Origin: Calditrichota bacterium
GTDB lineage: Bacteria; CLD3
Direction of reading: 5' to 3'
DNA length: 64,000 bases
Assembly (NCBI GenBank): GCA_008501735.1
Contig: QQUF01000035.1
Coordinates: forward strand, 148,468-212,467
Shown: positions 17,044-26,064 of the stretch, one piece after another
Layout of the letters: the number at the start of each line of letters is the position of its first letter
Position numbering within the stretch: position 1 is the stretch's first letter
Notes under the pieces: model-generated
What the model was told of the DNA's origin: nothing
The model's database searches: none
The model's input: the letters and a program-made list of their open reading frames with translations, nothing else
Program-made: the position numbers and the translations under genes

Positions 17044-18567
17044 TTGATTTTTTTAGAAGTAAAGTTCAAAGGCGGAAGAAAAATATTTTACAGAAACCCT
17101 CAGGAATTTCCGCTAAGAGCAGGTGATAGAGTTATCGTTCAAGCCGACAGAGGCTACGATTTAGGAAAAGTTGCTGTTCCACAAGTTGACGACTCTATCG
17201 CTCACAAGGAGTTTTTTGAAGTAATCAGAAAACCAAACAAAACCGACTTAGATAAACTGGTTGAGAATAAAAAATTAGAAAAAATAATTTTTCGCGAAGT
17301 AAAAAAAACTATGCGAGAATTTAATCCAATGATGAAACTTGCAGACGTTGAATATCAATTTGACCGAAGTAAAATTTCTTTCTTTTTTACTTCCGATAGA
17401 CGAATTGACTTTAGAGATTTAGTCAAAGAATTAGCTTCTCGTTACAAAGCAAGAATCGAATTACGCCAAATCGGAGTTCGAGACGAAGCCAAAAGAATCG
17501 GCGGTTGTGGAGTCTGTGGTCTTGAACTTTGTTGCACAACTTTCCTCAAAGGCTTCGAGCCAATCTCAAGTCAGTACGCAAAAGAACAAAGCCTTACTTT
17601 GAATGCCTCAAAACTTTCAGGTTCCTGTGGAAGGCTCAAATGTTGCTTAGTTTACGAAAGAGATTTTTACGTCGAAGAACTCAAAAAATATCCTGAAATT
17701 GATTCAATTCATAAAATTGAAGGGGTTCCTGTTTTAATTGACAAAATTGACGTTTTTAAAAACATAATTTACGTCAAAAATTTACTTGATAACTATTGGG
17801 ATAATTTTACTCCTGAGCAGTGGGAAGAACTCAAACCTGAATTTATGCTTCCGCCAGAGGAAATTGAAACAATCACGCGACCAAACTACGCAAAATTAGA
17901 TGCAAAATTTCAACCAACTCGTGATGAAGTTGCCGTCCTACGAAAAGTCTATTCTGAAAGACTTGGAGAAGTAAAAAATCAAGAAAATGATTCAACAAAT
18001 TCTTCGAGTGGGAACGGTAAAACGAACCAAAAGGTTGTTTCAAAATTCAAAGCTGTTGAAGAAGAAAATCAATTTGAAAAAGATGCGATTGTTGGAACAG
18101 AACCTCAGAAGAAAAATGAAAACCGCTCAGCAAAAAAACGCTCTCAGAAATCGAGACAACAAAACAATCAGCAAAAACCTAAGTCAAAAAATCAGAACAA
18201 ACCTCAAAAACAACAAAATAACAATACTAATGCGTCTAAAACCCCAGCTAATCCAATTAAAAATGATTCTCAGAAGAAACCAAACGAACAAAAAACAAAA
18301 GTAACTTCTTCAGGAATTCCAATTCCTGAAATTAGAAATACTTCTCAGAAACCACAAAATTCTGAAAAAGCAAAAGTAACTTCTTCAGGAATTCCAATTC
18401 CACCAGTTAAAAATGTTTCTCAAAAAACAAAAAATGACGCAAAGCCTAAAGTAACTTCTTCAGGAATTCCAATTCCACCAATCGCTAAATTTGTAAGAGA
18501 GAAACAGAAAAAAACCGCTGAAAAAACAAACTCGCAACCAAACGAAAACCCTGAAAATAAAAGTTAA
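17044..18567 (+). CDS. PSP1-domain protein, RicT/YaaT-like, with a long low-complexity tail
   Basis: About 507 residues if translation starts at the TTG at 17044, which has AAGGAAA about 6-8 nt upstream; the open frame continues to 16990 but overlaps the terminator there. The N-terminal 280 residues form the PSP1 domain with GGCGVCGLELCC and GSCGRLKCC, the cysteines that in Bacillus RicT help bind Fe-S clusters in the RicAFT complex linked to RNA processing. After about residue 310 the protein becomes an Asn/Lys/Gln-rich disordered tail with three KVTSSGIPIP repeats. The role in this organism is unknown. Confidence 0.82.
   Translation: MIFLEVKFKGGRKIFYRNPQEFPLRAGDRVIVQADRGYDLGKVAVPQVDDSIAHKEFFEVIRKPNKTDLDKLVENKKLEKIIFREVKKTMREFNPMMKLADVEYQFDRSKISFFFTSDRRIDFRDLVKELASRYKARIELRQIGVRDEAKRIGGCGVCGLELCCTTFLKGFEPISSQYAKEQSLTLNASKLSGSCGRLKCCLVYERDFYVEELKKYPEIDSIHKIEGVPVLIDKIDVFKNIIYVKNLLDNYWDNFTPEQWEELKPEFMLPPEEIETITRPNYAKLDAKFQPTRDEVAVLRKVYSERLGEVKNQENDSTNSSSGNGKTNQKVVSKFKAVEEENQFEKDAIVGTEPQKKNENRSAKKRSQKSRQQNNQQKPKSKNQNKPQKQQNNNTNASKTPANPIKNDSQKKPNEQKTKVTSSGIPIPEIRNTSQKPQNSEKAKVTSSGIPIPPVKNVSQKTKNDAKPKVTSSGIPIPPIAKFVREKQKKTAEKTNSQPNENPENKS
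18298..18476 (+). repeat. three direct repeats encoding KVTSSGIPIP in the PSP1 protein tail
   Basis: A 29-nt unit occurs at 18298-18326, 18373-18401 and 18448-18476 with 46-nt spacers. Spacing is exactly 75 nt (25 codons), so the protein repeat unit is 25 residues with a conserved KVTSSGIPIP core and a variable linker. This points to recent in-frame duplication. Confidence 0.8.
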
Positions 18568-18578
18568 CGGAGCAAACT

Positions 18579-20261
18579 TTGTTCAAAGATAAATTATTAG
18601 TTACAAGTGCAATTATTTATGCAAACGGACCAGCTCACCTTGGGCATTTTGCAGGAGTTTACTTTCCTGCTGATGTTTTTGTCCGTTACTCAAAACTAAG
18701 AAACAGAAACGTAATTCACATTTCAGGCTCTGATGAACACGGTGTTCCAATAACTTTTGCAGCAATTAAAGAAGGAATAACTCCAAAAGAAATCACCGAC
18801 AAATATTACGAATTGAACAAAAAAGCTTTTGCAGATTGCGGAATTCATTTTGATTCTTTTACCAGAACTTCAAGCCCGACAAATCACAAACTTTCACAGG
18901 AATTTTTCCTTGAACTTTTGAAAATCGGAGCATTGGAAGAACGTTCCGGTAAACAACTTTATTGTGAAAACGACGAAATGTTTTTGAGCGACCGTTACGT
19001 TGAAGGAATTTGTCATCACTGCGATTCAGAAGGTGCAAGAGGCGACCAATGCGATTCTTGCGGAAAATTAGTTGACGCACTTTCACTAAAAGAACCAAAG
19101 TGTCAACTTTGCGGAAACACCCCGAAAATAAAAACTGCAACTCACTACTACCTTTTGTTAGAAAAATTCCAAAACGAAGTTGAAGAGTGGTTTGAAACTC
19201 GTTCTGAATTTAAAAGTAATGTTAAATCTTTTTGCAAAGCACTTTTGAAAAAAGGTCTTCAAGACCGTGCAATCACAAGAGATTTGGATTGGGGAATTCC
19301 TGTTCCGCTTGAAAGTGCAAAAGGGAAAGTTCTTTACGTTTGGTTCGACGCTCCAATCGGCTACATTTCTGGAACTCACGAATGGGCTGAAAAATTAGGA
19401 AAACCAGAACTTGCCAAAGAATTTTGGGAAAACTCCGACAAAGACACAACTCTCATAAATTTTCTTGGAAAAGACAACATCATTTTCCACGCAATTCTTT
19501 TCCCTTTTATGCTTTTAAAGCAAAGTAAAGATTACATTTTACCAACTTACATTCCTGCAAGTGAGTTCTTAAACATTGGCGGAGAAAAGTTTTCTAAAAG
19601 CAAAAATAGAGCAATTTACATAAAAGATTTAATAGCTACTTTTGAAGCTGACACCTTGCGTTGGGCGATTGCAAGAAACTTACCTGACACAAAAGACTCG
19701 GATTTTACTTTGGAAGATTTTCAGAGTAGAGTGAACGGTGAACTTGTTGGAGTAATCGGGAATTTCGTAAACAGAGCTTTGACTTTTGCTCACAAATATT
19801 TCGATGGAAAACTTCCTGCTTTAAAACCCGAACTTGGCGACCTTGACAAAGAAATGTTAGAGAAAATTCTAAGCATCGGAAAAGATGTTGGCGAATCTTA
19901 CGATAACTTCGCAGTCCGTGAAGCAGCAAACAAAATTTTCCTTTTTGCAAAAGACTGCAACCAATACTTTGATTTTAAAGCTCCTTGGAAATCAAGAAAA
20001 GATGACCTCGAAGATTGCGGAACAGCAATTAGCCTTTGCTTACAAGCTGCAAAAACAATGGCAGTAATTTTTAATCCGATAATGCCTTTTAGTGCTGAAA
20101 AAGTGTTTGAACTTCTAAATTCACCAAGCAAAGATTTTGCTGATTCGGAAAAATTGAGTCTTAAAGTCGGACAACCCCTAAACAACCCTCAAATACTTTT
20201 CGGAAAAATCGAAGACTCGCAATTAGAAGAGTTCACTGATTCGATTGGTTTGAAAAAGTGA
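18579..20261 (+). CDS. metG: methionyl-tRNA synthetase
   Basis: 560 residues. The start is TTG at 18579, with GGAG 6 nt upstream. The class I HIGH motif is HLGH in NGPAHLGHFAG, and the KMSKS motif is the variant KFSKS in GGEKFSKSKNRA. Between them the connective peptide carries a zinc-binding set of cysteines (CHHCDSEGARGDQCDSC, then CQLC). The anticodon-binding helical domain follows; the C-terminal tRNA-binding domain found in some MetG is absent. The stop is TGA. The 3' end overlaps the convergent HEPN-like gene by 29 bp. Confidence 0.96.
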   Translation: MFKDKLLVTSAIIYANGPAHLGHFAGVYFPADVFVRYSKLRNRNVIHISGSDEHGVPITFAAIKEGITPKEITDKYYELNKKAFADCGIHFDSFTRTSSPTNHKLSQEFFLELLKIGALEERSGKQLYCENDEMFLSDRYVEGICHHCDSEGARGDQCDSCGKLVDALSLKEPKCQLCGNTPKIKTATHYYLLLEKFQNEVEEWFETRSEFKSNVKSFCKALLKKGLQDRAITRDLDWGIPVPLESAKGKVLYVWFDAPIGYISGTHEWAEKLGKPELAKEFWENSDKDTTLINFLGKDNIIFHAILFPFMLLKQSKDYILPTYIPASEFLNIGGEKFSKSKNRAIYIKDLIATFEADTLRWAIARNLPDTKDSDFTLEDFQSRVNGELVGVIGNFVNRALTFAHKYFDGKLPALKPELGDLDKEMLEKILSIGKDVGESYDNFAVREAANKIFLFAKDCNQYFDFKAPWKSRKDDLEDCGTAISLCLQAAKTMAVIFNPIMPFSAEKVFELLNSPSKDFADSEKLSLKVGQPLNNPQILFGKIEDSQLEEFTDSIGLKK

Positions 20262-21222
20262 GAATTTTGTATTCTTCTTCTGTAATCTCCCAAGATGAAT
20301 CTTGCTCAACTAACCTTTTATAAGATCTAACTGCGTATAGATTTTCTTTCTCTTCAACAACAAGTTTTTCTAAATCCATTTTATAAGAATTTAGTTTTTC
20401 TAAGTTTGCTTTTTTAGATGTCTTGTATAATCTTACTTTTTGATTTTTTGAATTAAAACCACTAATCTCACTTTCTGAGCAATTATAATCTTTTAATACC
20501 AAGAAAATTGAACTAGGAAAAGTCTTTTTAGATAACATTTCATAAGTGTTTTGAAGGACAGGATTACAACTTAGAAAAAGTGTATTTTCCACAAGTTCAA
20601 AATTTATAAAATTATAAATTAAAGGTCCTTTTACTAAACCTATTTCTAAAATTAATAACTCTTTACCAAAAACTAATAAAAACTCTTCCAACTTTTTCTT
20701 TTCTTTATAACGTGCTAAATGCCAATCATCATTTTGAAAAAGATGATTTAAAACAACAACAAATAATCGAATGTTTCTTCCTGAACCGCCAACAGCACCC
20801 ATATAAGAATTACTTTCAGGGTGAACTTGAGAATTCCTAATCTTTCGACTTCGATTAAGTTGATACTTTAACTCTTCTAAATGTTCTTTATTACAAATTT
20901 CATTTATCAATCTCACTAAAGTTTTAGGTCGTTTCTTGTTTCTTTTGTCGTTAAATCTCAAGTCAATCTTTAACAATTTAGCTTTTAACTTAATTGCCAT
21001 TTCTAAAGTTAGCAAAGCTTTTCTGAATGCTTCATCGTACATCTGCCAAAGGTAATAAGAATGAGCTAAAAGATATTCAACAGTTATAAATGCTTCTACA
21101 ACATCTTTGGGTACATCTTCGTGAAAATGCCCTTTAATCAAATAATTTTGCAAATATTCCTCTCGTGATTTTATACCAAAAAAAGCTTTCCATCTTTCAT
21201 CAGGTTCAAAATATTCTTCCAT
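20233..21222 (-). CDS. HEPN-motif protein of unknown function
   Basis: 329 residues with no signal peptide or membrane segment. The N-terminal half is helical and contains ALLTLEMAIKLKAKLLKI (about 69-86, Glu74) followed by RKIRNSQVHPES, where Arg129 and His134 form the R-x4-H motif of HEPN ribonucleases. A weakly conserved alpha/beta C-terminal half follows. HEPN proteins often act as RNases in toxin-antitoxin and anti-phage systems, usually beside a nucleotidyltransferase; no partner is here. The gene is very AT-rich, overlaps the 3' end of metG, and has a long palindrome upstream, all suggesting acquisition. It could also be a non-toxic HEPN protein. Confidence 0.5.
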   Translation of the reverse strand: MEEYFEPDERWKAFFGIKSREEYLQNYLIKGHFHEDVPKDVVEAFITVEYLLAHSYYLWQMYDEAFRKALLTLEMAIKLKAKLLKIDLRFNDKRNKKRPKTLVRLINEICNKEHLEELKYQLNRSRKIRNSQVHPESNSYMGAVGGSGRNIRLFVVVLNHLFQNDDWHLARYKEKKKLEEFLLVFGKELLILEIGLVKGPLIYNFINFELVENTLFLSCNPVLQNTYEMLSKKTFPSSIFLVLKDYNCSESEISGFNSKNQKVRLYKTSKKANLEKLNSYKMDLEKLVVEEKENLYAVRSYKRLVEQDSSWEITEEEYKILTFSNQSNQ

Positions 21223-21288
21223 AAACTTGTCTCCTAGTTAAGTATAATTTTCAATTTTATATTAAAATCTAGCAGAACGTGTTAGAAA

Positions 21289-21336
21289 TATTAATAACGT
21301 GTTAAATCCAATAGTGTTTTTAACACGTTATTAATA
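21289..21336. repeat. 18-bp perfect inverted repeat between the HEPN-like and LEA14-like genes
   Basis: Arms at 21289-21306 and 21319-21336 are perfectly complementary (TATTAATAACGTGTTAAA and its complement) with a 12-nt loop. A third AACGTGTTA occurs at about 21276. It lies 67-114 bp upstream of the HEPN-like start and 6 bp past the lipoprotein stop. It could be an operator for the HEPN gene, a terminator without a good T-run, or a trace of insertion. Confidence 0.6.
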
Positions 21337-21341
21337 ATCTC

Positions 21342-22211
21342 TTACTTCAAAACGTCTAACAAGCCTTTGCTGTCAAAAGGAAAATCAACACTTTTCAAAT
21401 AAGGAAGTGAAGTCCCTAAATCGAAATCGCTTTTGAAATTGTAGTCGATTTTGTCGTTTCCTGTGAGCATTCCGTAAACTGTCATTCCAACTTGTGAGAA
21501 GTCGAGTTTCACAGGAATTGTGATTTCGCTCTTACCTTTTGAGGTCGCTTTTGACATACTTGTCAACGCACCTTTTGCCCAACTTTTTCCGCTTACTTCA
21601 AAGTCGTAGTCGAATTTGTTCAAATTAATGTCGAATGAATTTGGGTTTTCGAACTCAAGTTGAAGTTCCATTTCTGCACCTGTAAAACCCATTTTGTCAA
21701 GTTTGAGCCCTTTTACGGAAACAGAAGGTAATTTTATCGTTGGCAAAACCCCTGATTTACTGACAGGAACTCTTGTTTCACCCAAAATTGGAACATCAAA
21801 AGCAAATCCACAAGCCATATCAAAAGTTGATTCATCAGAATTTTTGACTGATTTTACTGTGTTGTAAAGTTCGTTGAAGTTTAATGAAACAGGAATTTCG
21901 ATTGTGCTTGAACCATTTTTTGCCAAAGTCATTTTTTTATCTTGAAGTCCTTTTACAAAAGAATTTCCGTTGACTTTAAAATCAAAATCAAAACTGCTCA
22001 ATGAAACTGCAATCGGATTTGGGTTCTCCAATTTTACGTCAAAAGCAAGGTCAATTCCAGTGAACGAAGCATTTTTAAACTGAACGTTTGTGATGCTTGC
22101 AGTTGGCTTTTTGGTTTTTGCCATATTTTTGACTTGTTTGAGTTGTGAGCAACTTCCCAAAACAAAAGTCGCAATAGTTAAAAGTCCTAAAGTTTTAAGA
22201 GAATTTTTCAT
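21342..22211 (-). CDS. LEA14-like (WHy domain) lipoprotein, two tandem domains
   Basis: 289 residues with a lipoprotein signal peptide and lipobox VLGSC (Cys20). Two WHy/LEA_2 domains follow in tandem, each with the hallmark Asn-Pro turn: VKLENPNPIAVSLSSFDFDF (about 59-78) and QLEFENPNSFDINLNKFDYDF (second half). WHy domains are small beta-sandwiches associated with desiccation or stress in plants and bacteria; their molecular function in envelopes is unknown. The protein is probably anchored in the outer membrane facing the periplasm. It is divergent from the korDA gene across a 268-nt region that must hold both promoters. Confidence 0.75.
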   Translation of the reverse strand: MKNSLKTLGLLTIATFVLGSCSQLKQVKNMAKTKKPTASITNVQFKNASFTGIDLAFDVKLENPNPIAVSLSSFDFDFKVNGNSFVKGLQDKKMTLAKNGSSTIEIPVSLNFNELYNTVKSVKNSDESTFDMACGFAFDVPILGETRVPVSKSGVLPTIKLPSVSVKGLKLDKMGFTGAEMELQLEFENPNSFDINLNKFDYDFEVSGKSWAKGALTSMSKATSKGKSEITIPVKLDFSQVGMTVYGMLTGNDKIDYNFKSDFDLGTSLPYLKSVDFPFDSKGLLDVLK

Positions 22212-22479
22212 TTTACGCTACTTCCTAAAAATTAAAATTATTGTGTCTAAAAATCAGCCTTGAAGATAAAATGAAAATTTCCAAAAATCAGAATCTTTTA
22301 CTTTTGCTTCTCAAAAATAAGAGACCAAAAAAGTTTAAATGCTTCCCTTTAGCCTTTAAAAGAGAATTTATTTTAAGGCATTGAGTTTGCCTAATCAAAA
22401 TAGTTGGATTGAAAATTTGGAATCTTGAAGAAGGGTTACAAATTTTCAATCTTAACTAAACTCTCTTAAGGAGAATAAA

Positions 22480-23868
22480 ATGGCAACTCTAAAAAACAGA
22501 CCTCAACCGTTTGTTTTCCCTGAATATTGTAAGGGCTGTGAACGTTGCATTGACGCTTGTCCTAAAGAATGTATTCACATTGGAACAGAAATAAATCCAC
22601 AAACAGGTTTAATACCAATCACTTTAGATTTAGCTGAATGTAACGGTTGCGGGCTTTGCGTTACTGCTTGCCCTGAGCCTTACGGATTACAACTTCCTGA
22701 TGAAGAATTTGAACTCGAAGACCCTCACAAAATCATCGGACCAAAACACACAACTTCACCTAAACCAATTACAATTCCTAATAAAATTATCGCACTTCCT
22801 GAAACAGAGCCTTTGGTAATCAAAGGAACTTACGCTTCTTCAATCGGAGCACTTTTGGCAGGTTGCAGACATTTCTTCGGTTATCCAATTACTCCTTCAA
22901 CTGAAGGTGCGGAATTAATGGCGAAACTTTTGCCAAATCTCGACGGAGTTTTTGTTCAAGCAGTCAGCGAAGTTGCAACTGTAAATATGATGTACGGTTG
23001 TGGTGGAGCAGGTTTACCTTGTATGACTTTCACTTCTTCACCGGGTTTCAGCTTGATGCTCGAAGGAATTTCGTATATGATTGGTGCGGAAGTTCCCGGA
23101 GTTTTCGTAAATGTAATGCGTGGTGGTCCTGGACTTGGAAATATTGGACCTGAACAAGCGGATTTGAAACTCGTTTGTCGCGGACTTGGACACGGAAACA
23201 CTCACGCAATCGTTCTCGCTCCTTCGACTCCACAAGAAATGCTTGACCTTACAATTTTGGCTTACGAACTAACATTCAAGTACAGAAATCCTGTTGTGAT
23301 TGTTGGAGACGGTTACTTGGGTCAAATGACCGGAAAAGTCAATTTGCCGCAAACAATGACAAAACCCGGATTGCCTGATTGGGCGGTTTTTGGTGATGAA
23401 ATGCACAGAGGAAATTTGATTTGTTCAATCGAACTTAGCGAACCTGACCTCGAAAGACACAACATTCATTTGAATGAAAAATACGCTCAAATGATTGAAA
23501 ATGAACAACGAGCAGACACTTTTTACTGCGATGACGCAGAAGTTTTGCTTATTGGTTGTAATACTCCTTCAAGAATGGCAAAAGGTGCTGTCGAAATGCT
23601 TCGTGAAAAAGGTGTTAAAGCAGGACTTTTCAGACCTGTTACAGTTTGGCCATTTCCAATTGAAGCACTAAAACCAATTCTTCCAAAAGTTAAGAAAATC
23701 GTTGTTGTCGAAGCAAGTAACGGACAACTCGAAGACGAACTCAGATTGGCTCTTAGCCACGCAGAAATTAGGGATTTTCCTGAAATTCACAATATTCGTC
23801 ATTTCGGCGGTGTTCTTCCACAGCAAAAGGAAATTGTTAACAAAGTTCTTGAATTAGGGGGTGAATAA
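22480..23868 (+). CDS. korA: 2-oxoacid:ferredoxin oxidoreductase, fused ferredoxin (delta) and alpha subunit
   Basis: 462 residues. The N-terminus is a two-[4Fe-4S] ferredoxin with CKGCERCIDACP and CNGCGLCVTACP (about 15-66). From about residue 110 comes the POR alpha domain (GAELMAKLLPNLDGVFVQAVSEVATVNM region, GGPGLGNIGPEQADL) and the C-terminal transketolase-like domain. It probably converts 2-oxoglutarate, or a branched 2-oxoacid, to the acyl-CoA with reduced ferredoxin, and can run reductively in autotrophs. GGAG precedes the ATG. The partner gene starts 1 nt after the stop. Substrate choice between Kor and Vor cannot be made from sequence reading alone. Confidence 0.85.
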   Translation: MATLKNRPQPFVFPEYCKGCERCIDACPKECIHIGTEINPQTGLIPITLDLAECNGCGLCVTACPEPYGLQLPDEEFELEDPHKIIGPKHTTSPKPITIPNKIIALPETEPLVIKGTYASSIGALLAGCRHFFGYPITPSTEGAELMAKLLPNLDGVFVQAVSEVATVNMMYGCGGAGLPCMTFTSSPGFSLMLEGISYMIGAEVPGVFVNVMRGGPGLGNIGPEQADLKLVCRGLGHGNTHAIVLAPSTPQEMLDLTILAYELTFKYRNPVVIVGDGYLGQMTGKVNLPQTMTKPGLPDWAVFGDEMHRGNLICSIELSEPDLERHNIHLNEKYAQMIENEQRADTFYCDDAEVLLIGCNTPSRMAKGAVEMLREKGVKAGLFRPVTVWPFPIEALKPILPKVKKIVVVEASNGQLEDELRLALSHAEIRDFPEIHNIRHFGGVLPQQKEIVNKVLELGGE

Positions 23869-23869
23869 A

Positions 23870-25297
23870 ATGTCAACACCAGTTTTTTATAAAAAATTTG
23901 AAAGACACGCTCACGGCGAAGGCTTGAAAGGACAATCAACTCATTACTGTCCAGGTTGCGGTCACGGTTTGGCTCACAAATATCTTGGCGAAGCAATTGA
24001 AAAACTTGGAATCCAAGACAGAGTAGTTGCGGTTTCGCCTGTTGGTTGCAGTGTTTTTCTTTACTACTACTTTGATGTAGGAAACACTCAAGCTGCTCAC
24101 GGAAGAGCTCCTGTTGTGGCTCTTGGACACAAAGTCGCAAATCCCGAATCAATTGTAATCAGTTACCAAGGTGACGGAGATTTGGCTTCAATCGGTTTGG
24201 CAGAAATCATTTCGGTTGCACAAATGGGAATTCCGATTTCGGTAATTTTCATCAACAACGCAATTTATGGAATGACAGGTGGACAAATGGCTCCAACAAC
24301 TTTGATTGGACAAACAACTTCCACAACGCCTTACGGAAGACCTCAAATGTTTGGGCAGCCGATGAAAGTTGCTGAAACAATCGCTCAGCTTGACGGACCA
24401 ATTTACGTTGAAAGAGTTGCTCTTTTCAACAACAAGCAAAGAAAACGTGCCGAAAAAGCAATTCACAAAAGCCTAAAAATGCAAGTTGAGAACAGAGGAT
24501 TTTCTTTCGTGGAAGTTTTGGCAGAATGCCCAACTCACTTGAAATCAACTCCTGAACAAGCAGAAAAATGGGTTGAAGAAAGTCTCGTTCCAATGTTTCC
24601 ACTTGGTGTCAAAAAAGACCTCGAAGTTGAGCCATTTTTTGATTTCGGCAAACCAAAATTTGAACCTGAAAAATTAGTAGAAACCGTTGGTGCAAGCTCT
24701 GAAAAAATCGAAAGGTTTTGTAAAGAATTCCCTAAGCACATTGCACCAAAAGATATTTCGATGAAACTTGCAGGAGCAGGAGGAGACGGAGCACAAACTG
24801 CTGCAATGCTCATCACAAGAGCAGGAATTCACGAAGGATTCGACGCAACTCACATTCCAAGTTACGGACCTGAATCTCGTGGAGGAACTTCTTACGCAGA
24901 CGTTCACGTTGCAGAAGACGAAGTTCTTTCGCCTGCATCACCACATCCGCATATTTTAATTGCTTTTAACTCACCAAGTTTGACAAAATTTGGACCTGAA
25001 GTTCGGGAAGGTGGAGCAATTATTTACGATAATTCAGTAATTCACGATTTACCCGAACTTGGAAAAGATGTCAAAGTTTACGGAGTTCCTTTTACACAAA
25101 TTGCGATGGACCTTGGCAAAGTAATGGTTAAAAATGTTGTTGCACTCGGAGCTTTACAAGCCGCAACAAATATTTTCCCCGAAGAAACACTACTCACTTC
25201 GATTCGTGAAGCACTGCAAAGTAAATGTGCAATGATTCCACTGAACGAAGAAGCCTTTGCTTGGGGCGTAAAATCAGTAAAAGAACTCGTCAACTAA
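23870..25297 (+). CDS. korB: 2-oxoacid:ferredoxin oxidoreductase, fused beta and gamma subunits
   Basis: 475 residues from the ATG at 23870, with GGGGGTGA just upstream; a GTG three codons earlier overlaps the previous gene. The N-terminal beta domain has YCPGCGHG, the thiamine-diphosphate motif GDGDLASIGLAE and NNAIYGMTGGQMAPTT. After about residue 295 comes the gamma domain (LAGAGGDGAQTAAMLITRAG; SYGPESRGGTSYADVHVA). Together with the upstream gene, four usual subunits are condensed into two polypeptides. YGMTGGQ is typical of KorB/VorB rather than pyruvate enzymes. A terminator follows. Confidence 0.85.
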   Translation: MSTPVFYKKFERHAHGEGLKGQSTHYCPGCGHGLAHKYLGEAIEKLGIQDRVVAVSPVGCSVFLYYYFDVGNTQAAHGRAPVVALGHKVANPESIVISYQGDGDLASIGLAEIISVAQMGIPISVIFINNAIYGMTGGQMAPTTLIGQTTSTTPYGRPQMFGQPMKVAETIAQLDGPIYVERVALFNNKQRKRAEKAIHKSLKMQVENRGFSFVEVLAECPTHLKSTPEQAEKWVEESLVPMFPLGVKKDLEVEPFFDFGKPKFEPEKLVETVGASSEKIERFCKEFPKHIAPKDISMKLAGAGGDGAQTAAMLITRAGIHEGFDATHIPSYGPESRGGTSYADVHVAEDEVLSPASPHPHILIAFNSPSLTKFGPEVREGGAIIYDNSVIHDLPELGKDVKVYGVPFTQIAMDLGKVMVKNVVALGALQAATNIFPEETLLTSIREALQSKCAMIPLNEEAFAWGVKSVKELVN

Positions 25298-25334
25298 GTT
25301 CCTTTCCCTTTTTTTCTCTTTCTTTAGTTAGACA

Positions 25335-25371
25335 AAGAACCCTTCAAGATTTTAAATTTTGAAGGGTTCTT
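25335..25371 (+). terminator. terminator after the 2-oxoacid oxidoreductase genes
   Basis: AAGAACCCTTCAA pairs perfectly with its complement across an 11-nt AT loop, 38 nt past the stop. The trailing T content is modest (GCTTTCC), so termination may be incomplete. Confidence 0.6.
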
Positions 25372-25475
25372 GCTTTCCTCTAAAAAATTTTAAAATAAAA
25401 TCGCAAGTTTTGAAATTTCGTGTCGTCTAAGGTTTTAAACAGGCAACAAAAAATTTAAATTAAGGATTTAAAAAA

Positions 25476-25967
25476 ATGAAGACTTCAAAACTTAAACTCA
25501 CAGCAACACTCTTAGTGTTATTCTTAGTAGGATTTGTAAGCTACTCAATGAAAGCTTATGCACAACCCGGCTTTGGTAAAGGATTTAAAGGAGAAAAAAG
25601 AGTTGAGCATAGACACGGAATTGAACACAAAATTCCAGACCTTACAGAGAGTCAAAAAGACCAAATCGAAAAATTACGAACAGAGCATATGAAAAAAACT
25701 CTTCCAATGAAAAATGAAGTTGGTGAGAAAGAAGCTCGATTGAGAACTCTTACAACTGCTGAAAATGTAAATATGAGTAAAGTCAACAGTGTAATCGAAG
25801 ATATTGGCGAACTCAAAACCAAAATGGCAAAAGAAAGAGAAGCTCACAGACAAGAAATTCGTAAACTTCTAAATGATAAACAAAGAGTAATGTTTGATAG
25901 CTTTCCTCCAAGAAAACCTCACGGACCAAAGAATAAGTCTTTTGGTCGTCGTGGCGGAAGAAGATAA
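25476..25967 (+). CDS. Spy/CpxP-like periplasmic protein (LTxxQ family)
   Basis: 163 residues. A signal peptide ends near AYAQPG (residues 27-32). The mature part is helical and charged with DLTESQKDQIEKL, the LTxxQ signature, and a second half with LLNDKQRVMFD, the usual repeat of the motif. Spy/CpxP proteins are periplasmic chaperones or stress sensors, some tied to metals. It ends in an Arg/Gly-rich tail (FGRRGGRR), a feature shared with the lipoprotein encoded next. A terminator follows at once, so this gene is a single transcript unit. Confidence 0.75.
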   Translation: MKTSKLKLTATLLVLFLVGFVSYSMKAYAQPGFGKGFKGEKRVEHRHGIEHKIPDLTESQKDQIEKLRTEHMKKTLPMKNEVGEKEARLRTLTTAENVNMSKVNSVIEDIGELKTKMAKEREAHRQEIRKLLNDKQRVMFDSFPPRKPHGPKNKSFGRRGGRR

Positions 25968-25985
25968 CCGTAAACAACGCAATTA

Positions 25986-26020
25986 AACTGCTCAGAGTTT
26001 AAACTCCGAGCAGTTTTTTT
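25986..26020 (+). terminator. rho-independent terminator after the Spy-like gene
   Basis: AACTGCTC-A-GAGTTT pairs with AAACTC-C-GAGCAGTT, a 14-bp stem with a single A-C mismatch, followed by seven T residues. A strong classical terminator. Confidence 0.88.
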
Positions 26021-26064
26021 ATTCTAAAAACCTCTCACTTAAATATTTTTTAGTGATTTAAAAA

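Noticed and set aside
22212..22479. Riboswitch or small RNA between the LEA14-like and korA genes
   Set aside because: Only a weak GGCA/TGCC palindrome is visible and no known riboswitch core; it is probably an ordinary divergent promoter region.
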